The notes under the pieces were generated by a model. That model had not been told where the DNA came from and ran no database searches. It saw nothing but the letters and a program-made list of their open reading frames with translations. This document shows, piece after piece, positions 59,601 to 64,000 of a stretch of 64,000 nt of DNA. How positions within the stretch are numbered: position 1 is the stretch's first letter; each line of letters opens with the position of its first letter. Source of the stretch: Pseudarthrobacter chlorophenolicus A6 (GTDB taxonomy: Bacteria; Actinomycetota; Actinomycetes; Actinomycetales; Micrococcaceae). Where the stretch lies: positions 1,622,980-1,686,979 of the forward strand of contig NC_011886.1 of assembly GCF_000022025.1 (NCBI RefSeq), written 5' to 3'. The position numbers were made by a program, and so were the translations under genes.

Positions 59601-61829
59601 ATGCTCGACGCCGATTTGGCCCACGAACGTGAGTATGTAGCCGGCCTGTATGCCCGGCTGGAAGAGCTCCGCGAGGAGAAGCGCCGGCAGCTGGCGCAAG
59701 TGCGCCGGTCCGGTGCCGTGGGCACCATGCAGAACGTCTCCGAGCGCGACGCGTTCGCGGCACTGTACGAAGACCGCCTGGCGCAGCTGGACGCCGTCGA
59801 TGACCGCCTGGTCTTCGGCCGCCTCGACCTGGACTCCGGCGAGGAACAGTACATCGGCCGGATCGGCCTCACCACCGAGGACCTGCAGCGGCTCATGGTG
59901 GACTGGCGCGCCCCCGAGGCCGGGCACTTCTACCAGGCCACCGCCTTCGACCGGCAGGGCGTCCGCAGGCGCCGCCACCTGATCCTGCAGGGCCGCGATG
60001 TCAAAGCCATTGAAGACGACGTGCTGGACGCGTCGATGCTCTCGGAGGACGAATCCCTGCAGGGCGAGGGCGCCCTGCTGGCCGCGCTGAACTCCAAGCG
60101 GACCGGCCGGATGTCGGACATCGTCAGCACCATCCAGTCCGAACAGGACCGGATCATCCGCTCCTCCATTTCGGGCGCCTTGGTGGTGCAGGGCGGGCCC
60201 GGCACGGGCAAGACCGCCGTGGCGCTGCACCGCGCCGCCTACCTGCTGTACACCCACCGGGACCGGCTCAAGAGCGCAGGCGTGCTGCTGGTAGGACCGT
60301 CGTCGTCGTTCATGAAGTACATCGAACGCGTGCTTCCCTCGCTGGGCGAGACCGGCGTCGTAATGGCCAGTGTGGGCCGGCTGATGCCCGGAATCCACGC
60401 GGTTCCCGAGGCCGACCCGGACGTCGCCGCCATCAAGGGCCGCCTGGACATGGCCAAGATCGTAGCCAACGCGGTCTCCAACCGCCAGCGGACTCCCGCG
60501 GCCAACCGCATCCTTGAAGTGGACGGCCGCAAGCTGACCCTGACGCCGCGGCAGGTCCGCCGCGCACGCGAGCGGGCGCGTTCCACCGGGAAACCCCACA
60601 ACGAGGCACGCGTGACGTTCGTCAAGATCCTGCTGCGTGAACTCACCGAACAGCTCACCGACATGATCGAAGCGGACAACATCGGCAACAACGCCGACCG
60701 CTCCTACCTGGCCGAGGACGTCCGTACCGCCCGGGACGTGCGGATCGCGCTGAACCTGTGCTGGATGCCAATGACGCCGGAAAAGCTGATCTCCGAGCTG
60801 TTCAGCAAGCCCGCCATCCTCGAGTTCTGCACCCCGCACCTCTCCCCGGCGGAGCGGGAGCTGCTGCGCCGGCCGGTGGACGCACCGTGGACCGAAGCGG
60901 ACGTGCCGCTGCTGGACGAGGCCGCCGAACTGCTCGGCGAGCTCGATCCCGCCGCGGGCCGTGGGCTTGCCCAGCAGGAACACGACCGCGCCCGGGACCT
61001 CGCCAACGCCAAGCAGACCCTCGAGAACATGCAGATGGCGGGCGTGGACCCGCTGATGTCTGCGGAGGAACTGGCCGAGCAGAACCGCGAACAGGAAGCC
61101 CGGCAGACGGCCGCGGAGCGTGCCACCAGCGACCGCACCTGGGCGTTCGGGCACATCGTGGTGGACGAAGCCCAGGAGCTCTCGCCCATGCAGTGGCGGC
61201 TCCTTGTCCGGCGCTGCCCGCTGAAGTCCTTCACCATTGTGGGGGACATTGCCCAGACCAGTTCCGTGGCCGGTGCCAACTCCTGGCAGGGCGCCCTGGC
61301 CCCGATGTTCGGTGAACGCTGGCAGCTCGAGGAGCTGACCGTCAACTACCGCACGCCGTCCCAGATCGCGGAGGCCGCGGTCCGGATGGCTAACGCCGCA
61401 GGCCTGGTGGTGTCCGCGCCCAAGGCCGTCCGCGAGGGCCGCTGGTCGCCCATTGTCGACGAAGTGGAAGCGGGCGCGGTGGTCAGCCGCCTTGTCGAGG
61501 TCCTTCCGGAGGAGCTGGAAGCGCTCGACGGCGGCCTGCTCGCCGTGATTGCCGACGGTGAGCTGCTGCCTGCCGCCACATCGGCGCTGCGTGCGGCGTA
61601 CGGGCGCCGCATCGGCACCGGTGCCGGCAGCTACGAGCAGGACATCGTGGTCATCAGCCCCCGCGAGGCGAAGGGCCTGGAGTTCGATGGCGTGGTGGTC
61701 CTGGAGCCATCCACCATGCTGAACCACGAGCACGGCAAGGTGGGCGACCTGTACGTGGCCATGACCCGCGCCACGCAGCGCCTGCGGCTGATCGCGGCGC
61801 AGCCCGTCCCGGCCGGCATTGTCCGCTGA
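59601..61829 (+). CDS. HelD-like RNA polymerase recycling ATPase
   Basis: A 742-residue UvrD/Rep-like superfamily 1 protein of the actinobacterial HelD group, which pulls stalled RNA polymerase off DNA. An N-terminal coiled coil (about 1-65) is the arm for the secondary channel. Walker A GGPGTGKT is at 198-205, Walker B VVDEAQELSPMQW follows, then VNYRTPSQI and a C-terminal VAMTRATQRLRL. Some relatives (HelR) protect from rifamycins; I see no rifamycin-associated palindrome upstream. TAGAAT (59561-59566) and AGGGGA (59588-59593) mark promoter and ribosome site. Confidence 0.88.
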   Translation: MLDADLAHEREYVAGLYARLEELREEKRRQLAQVRRSGAVGTMQNVSERDAFAALYEDRLAQLDAVDDRLVFGRLDLDSGEEQYIGRIGLTTEDLQRLMVDWRAPEAGHFYQATAFDRQGVRRRRHLILQGRDVKAIEDDVLDASMLSEDESLQGEGALLAALNSKRTGRMSDIVSTIQSEQDRIIRSSISGALVVQGGPGTGKTAVALHRAAYLLYTHRDRLKSAGVLLVGPSSSFMKYIERVLPSLGETGVVMASVGRLMPGIHAVPEADPDVAAIKGRLDMAKIVANAVSNRQRTPAANRILEVDGRKLTLTPRQVRRARERARSTGKPHNEARVTFVKILLRELTEQLTDMIEADNIGNNADRSYLAEDVRTARDVRIALNLCWMPMTPEKLISELFSKPAILEFCTPHLSPAERELLRRPVDAPWTEADVPLLDEAAELLGELDPAAGRGLAQQEHDRARDLANAKQTLENMQMAGVDPLMSAEELAEQNREQEARQTAAERATSDRTWAFGHIVVDEAQELSPMQWRLLVRRCPLKSFTIVGDIAQTSSVAGANSWQGALAPMFGERWQLEELTVNYRTPSQIAEAAVRMANAAGLVVSAPKAVREGRWSPIVDEVEAGAVVSRLVEVLPEELEALDGGLLAVIADGELLPAATSALRAAYGRRIGTGAGSYEQDIVVISPREAKGLEFDGVVVLEPSTMLNHEHGKVGDLYVAMTRATQRLRLIAAQPVPAGIVR

Positions 61830-61862
61830 TCCGGGCACGGCGTTACTGCTAACTTAGAAGGC

Positions 61863-63176
61863 GTGCCAGACATCAACAGCCTCGAAACGCAACAGAACGA
61901 CCCCACCTTCGCCAACGTTTGGCAGGAGCTGAAGTGGCGTGGCCTCGTCCACGTCTCCACCGACGAAGCTGAGCTTGAGAAGCTCCTCGCCGGCGGGCCG
62001 GTCACGTACTATTGCGGCTTCGACCCCACCGCCCCCAGCCTGCACCTGGGCAACCTGGTGCAGCTGCTGGTCATGCGGCGGCTGCAGCTCGCCGGGCACA
62101 AGCCCCTGGGCCTCGTGGGCGGTTCCACCGGCATGATCGGCGATCCGCGGCCGACGGCGGAACGCACCTTGAACACGAAGGACACGGTTGCCGAATGGGT
62201 CGGGTACCTCCAGGCGCAGGTACGCCGTTTCCTCAGCTTCGAGGGTGACAACGCCGCCCGGATGGTGAACAACCTGGACTGGACTGCGCCGCTGAGTGCC
62301 ATCGACTTCCTGCGCGAAGTGGGCAAGCACTTCCGTGTAGGCACCATGCTGCGCAAGGACGCCGTTGCGTCCCGGCTCAGCTCGGACGAGGGCATCAGCT
62401 ACACGGAATTCAGCTACCAGATCCTCCAGGGCATGGACTACCTGCAGCTCTACCGTGATTACGCTTGCATGCTGCAGACCGGCGGTTCGGACCAGTGGGG
62501 CAACCTGACGAGCGGCACCGAGCTTATCCGCAAGGTGGAGGGCAAGAGCGTCCACGCCCTGGGAACGCCGTTGATCACCAACTCCGACGGAACAAAGTTC
62601 GGCAAGAGCGAAGGGAACGCCATCTGGCTGGATGCCGGCATGTGCAGCGCCTACGCCTTCTACCAGTTCTGGCTGAACACGGCAGATGCGGACGTCGTAG
62701 ACCGGCTCAAGGTGTTCACCTTCCTCACCCGCGCGGAGATCGAGGATATTGCCACGTCCGTTGCCGAGCGTCCCTTCGCCCGTGAGGGCCAGCGGAAGCT
62801 CGCCTTCGAAGTGACCTCGCTGGTCCACGGTGTTGAGGCTACGGAGAAGGTGATTGCCGCATCCGCCGCCCTTTTCGGCAACGGTGACCTTGGCGCGCTG
62901 GACAAGCAGACCCTGCAGGCGGCCACCTCAGAGCTCCCCACCGCCACGGTGCAGGTGGACGCGTTGGGAATTGTGGACCTGCTGGTGGCGTCCGGCCTGT
63001 CGGAAAGCAAGTCGGCAGCCCGGCGCACTGTTGGCGAAGGCGGCGCCTACGTCAACAATGAAAAGGTGCTGGACCCGGAAACAGTCATTGCGGAATCTGA
63101 ACTTCTTCACGGGCAGTACCTGCTGCTCCGCCGGGGCAAGAAGAACCTTGCAACGGTGGAAGTGCTGGTCCCGTAG
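61863..63176 (+). CDS. tyrS: Tyrosyl-tRNA synthetase
   Basis: Class I synthetase, 437 residues. The HIGH-type motif is HLGN (61-64) and the KMSKS-type is KFGKS (245-249), as in TyrRS-S proteins. A C-terminal S4 RNA-binding domain follows (about 375-437). The GTG start has TAACTT (61850-61855) seven bases upstream; the mRNA is predicted to be leaderless and there is no T-box. It ends before a strong terminator. Confidence 0.97.
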   Translation: MPDINSLETQQNDPTFANVWQELKWRGLVHVSTDEAELEKLLAGGPVTYYCGFDPTAPSLHLGNLVQLLVMRRLQLAGHKPLGLVGGSTGMIGDPRPTAERTLNTKDTVAEWVGYLQAQVRRFLSFEGDNAARMVNNLDWTAPLSAIDFLREVGKHFRVGTMLRKDAVASRLSSDEGISYTEFSYQILQGMDYLQLYRDYACMLQTGGSDQWGNLTSGTELIRKVEGKSVHALGTPLITNSDGTKFGKSEGNAIWLDAGMCSAYAFYQFWLNTADADVVDRLKVFTFLTRAEIEDIATSVAERPFAREGQRKLAFEVTSLVHGVEATEKVIAASAALFGNGDLGALDKQTLQAATSELPTATVQVDALGIVDLLVASGLSESKSAARRTVGEGGAYVNNEKVLDPETVIAESELLHGQYLLLRRGKKNLATVEVLVP

Positions 63177-63202
63177 TCGGAGGGAGCGAAACCTACCATC
63201 TG

Positions 63203-63245
63203 CACGCCTCTCTGTGGCCGATTTGCGCGGCCACGGAGGGGCGTG
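63203..63245 (+). terminator. Terminator after tyrS
   Basis: An 18-bp stem with two G-T pairs (63203-63220 with 63228-63245), a seven-base loop, then TATTGTTTT. It is the most classical intrinsic terminator in the window and separates tyrS from the rrn promoter region. Confidence 0.88.
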
Positions 63246-63401
63246 TATTGTTTTCTGAGTTGCCGCCGCTGAGTGGTGACAAACCCCCAACCGATATTGA
63301 GAAGCGATTCTTGGCCATGCGGTGCATGGAACGAAGGAATGCTTCACTTTTCGCTGGGCGGATTCGGTTCTGCAGAGTGAATTCCGGGAAAACAACCGGA
63401 T

Positions 63402-63431
63402 TTGCAAAAGTGAAACTGAATGAAATAAGAT
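63402..63431 (+). promoter_or_regulatory. Candidate rrn promoter
   Basis: TTGCAA (63402-63407) and TAAGAT (63426-63431) are 18 bases apart in an A+T-rich region before the 16S gene. Other AT-rich matches occur nearby, so more than one promoter is possible. Confidence 0.45.
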
Positions 63432-63507
63432 TGAAACATCGCAGCGAAGAAATACGGAATAGAAATTCATTGCTAAATGGATTGTTTCGGGAATATTCGA
63501 ATGTGTC

Positions 63508-63532
63508 TGTTGTTTGAGAACTCAATAGTGTG
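63508..63532 (+). promoter_or_regulatory. rrn leader antitermination/processing element (boxA region)
   Basis: TGTTGTTTGAGAACTCAATA (63508-63527) matches the boxA segment that I know from mycobacterial rrn leaders. It recruits Nus factors. The rest of the leader (63533-63689) is A+T-rich and probably pairs with sequence beyond the 16S for RNase III cleavage; I see no gene in it. Confidence 0.7.
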
Positions 63533-63689
63533 CCAAGTTTGTTGATACCAATTTATCGTAATTGGTTGAATTTGCTGAATCGTGCCGCCCCTGTGGCGTG
63601 GTTTGGTGTTTTTAGCTGGTTTCAAATTTTGTGCAGCTTTTATCGCCGTTATTTCCGGTGGTTTTGGTTGTGTCTGTTTTTGTTTTACT

Positions 63690-64000
<311 letters not shown>

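Overview
The window is a G+C-rich actinobacterial chromosome segment. Gene order (dapA-rnj-ftsK-pgsA-clgR; DUF3046-recA-recX-miaB-miaA-dapF; hflX-dinG-lexA), the dual-purpose HisA/PriA, mycothiol-type enzymes and the start of the 16S rRNA at the right end all point to a Micrococcaceae member, most likely Arthrobacter or Pseudarthrobacter. Genus is inferred from memory of these families, not from a search.

Layout. 1-10 kb: dapA, RNase J, ftsK, pgsA, a cinA C-terminal protein, clgR, a MarR regulator, then the SOS gene recA with recX. 10-20 kb: tRNA modification (miaB, miaA), dapF, a convergent methyltransferase, hflX behind a 290-base leader, a DinG-type helicase, lexA and a divergent LysM protein that looks like the SOS cell-division suppressor. 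20-26 kb: hisC-hisB-hisH-small membrane protein-priA, SseB-like protein, MFS carrier. 26-30 kb: infC (AUU start)-rpmI-rplT and a SpoU methyltransferase. 30-36 kb: accessory genes, including a broken cation-efflux gene, an MFS exporter, a Nudix enzyme, an SOS-box-controlled radical SAM protein, a SIMPL-domain protein and an HEExH protein. 36-46 kb: pheST, a phosphopantetheinyl transferase, an M1 peptidase and a 1350-residue Pls/PosA-type single-module peptide synthetase. 46-55 kb: argCJBDFR and argGH with ARG boxes in front. 55-64 kb: a flavin oxidase, a mycothiol-type enzyme, an alkylation-repair group (ogt, ada-alkA, MPG), HelD, tyrS, and the rRNA leader with 16S.

Two regulatory themes run through the window. 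First, sixteen start codons have a TANNNT -10 box placed exactly 6 or 7 bases upstream, so the mRNA should begin at the start codon (leaderless). Second, 16-base LexA operators sit in front of recA, lexA/LysM and the radical SAM gene.

The most interesting stretch is the hflX leader. A leaderless six-codon ORF reading MFLIFE-stop lies 270 bases upstream of hflX, followed by a palindrome and a perfect 11-bp hairpin. The peptide resembles the macrolide-sensing leader peptide of msrD (MYLIFM, from memory). This suggests antibiotic- or stall-sensing attenuation of a ribosome-splitting factor. Next in interest are the Pls synthetase/M1 peptidase/PPTase cluster, and an argH whose start codon lies inside a REP element.

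Stretches above 300 bases without a protein gene are 14432-14794 (hflX leader, uORF and hairpins), 19356-19681 (lexA/LysM regulatory region), 26622-26981 (infC leader) and 63177-63689 (tyrS terminator and rrn leader). I saw no tRNA, CRISPR array, insertion sequence or prophage gene.
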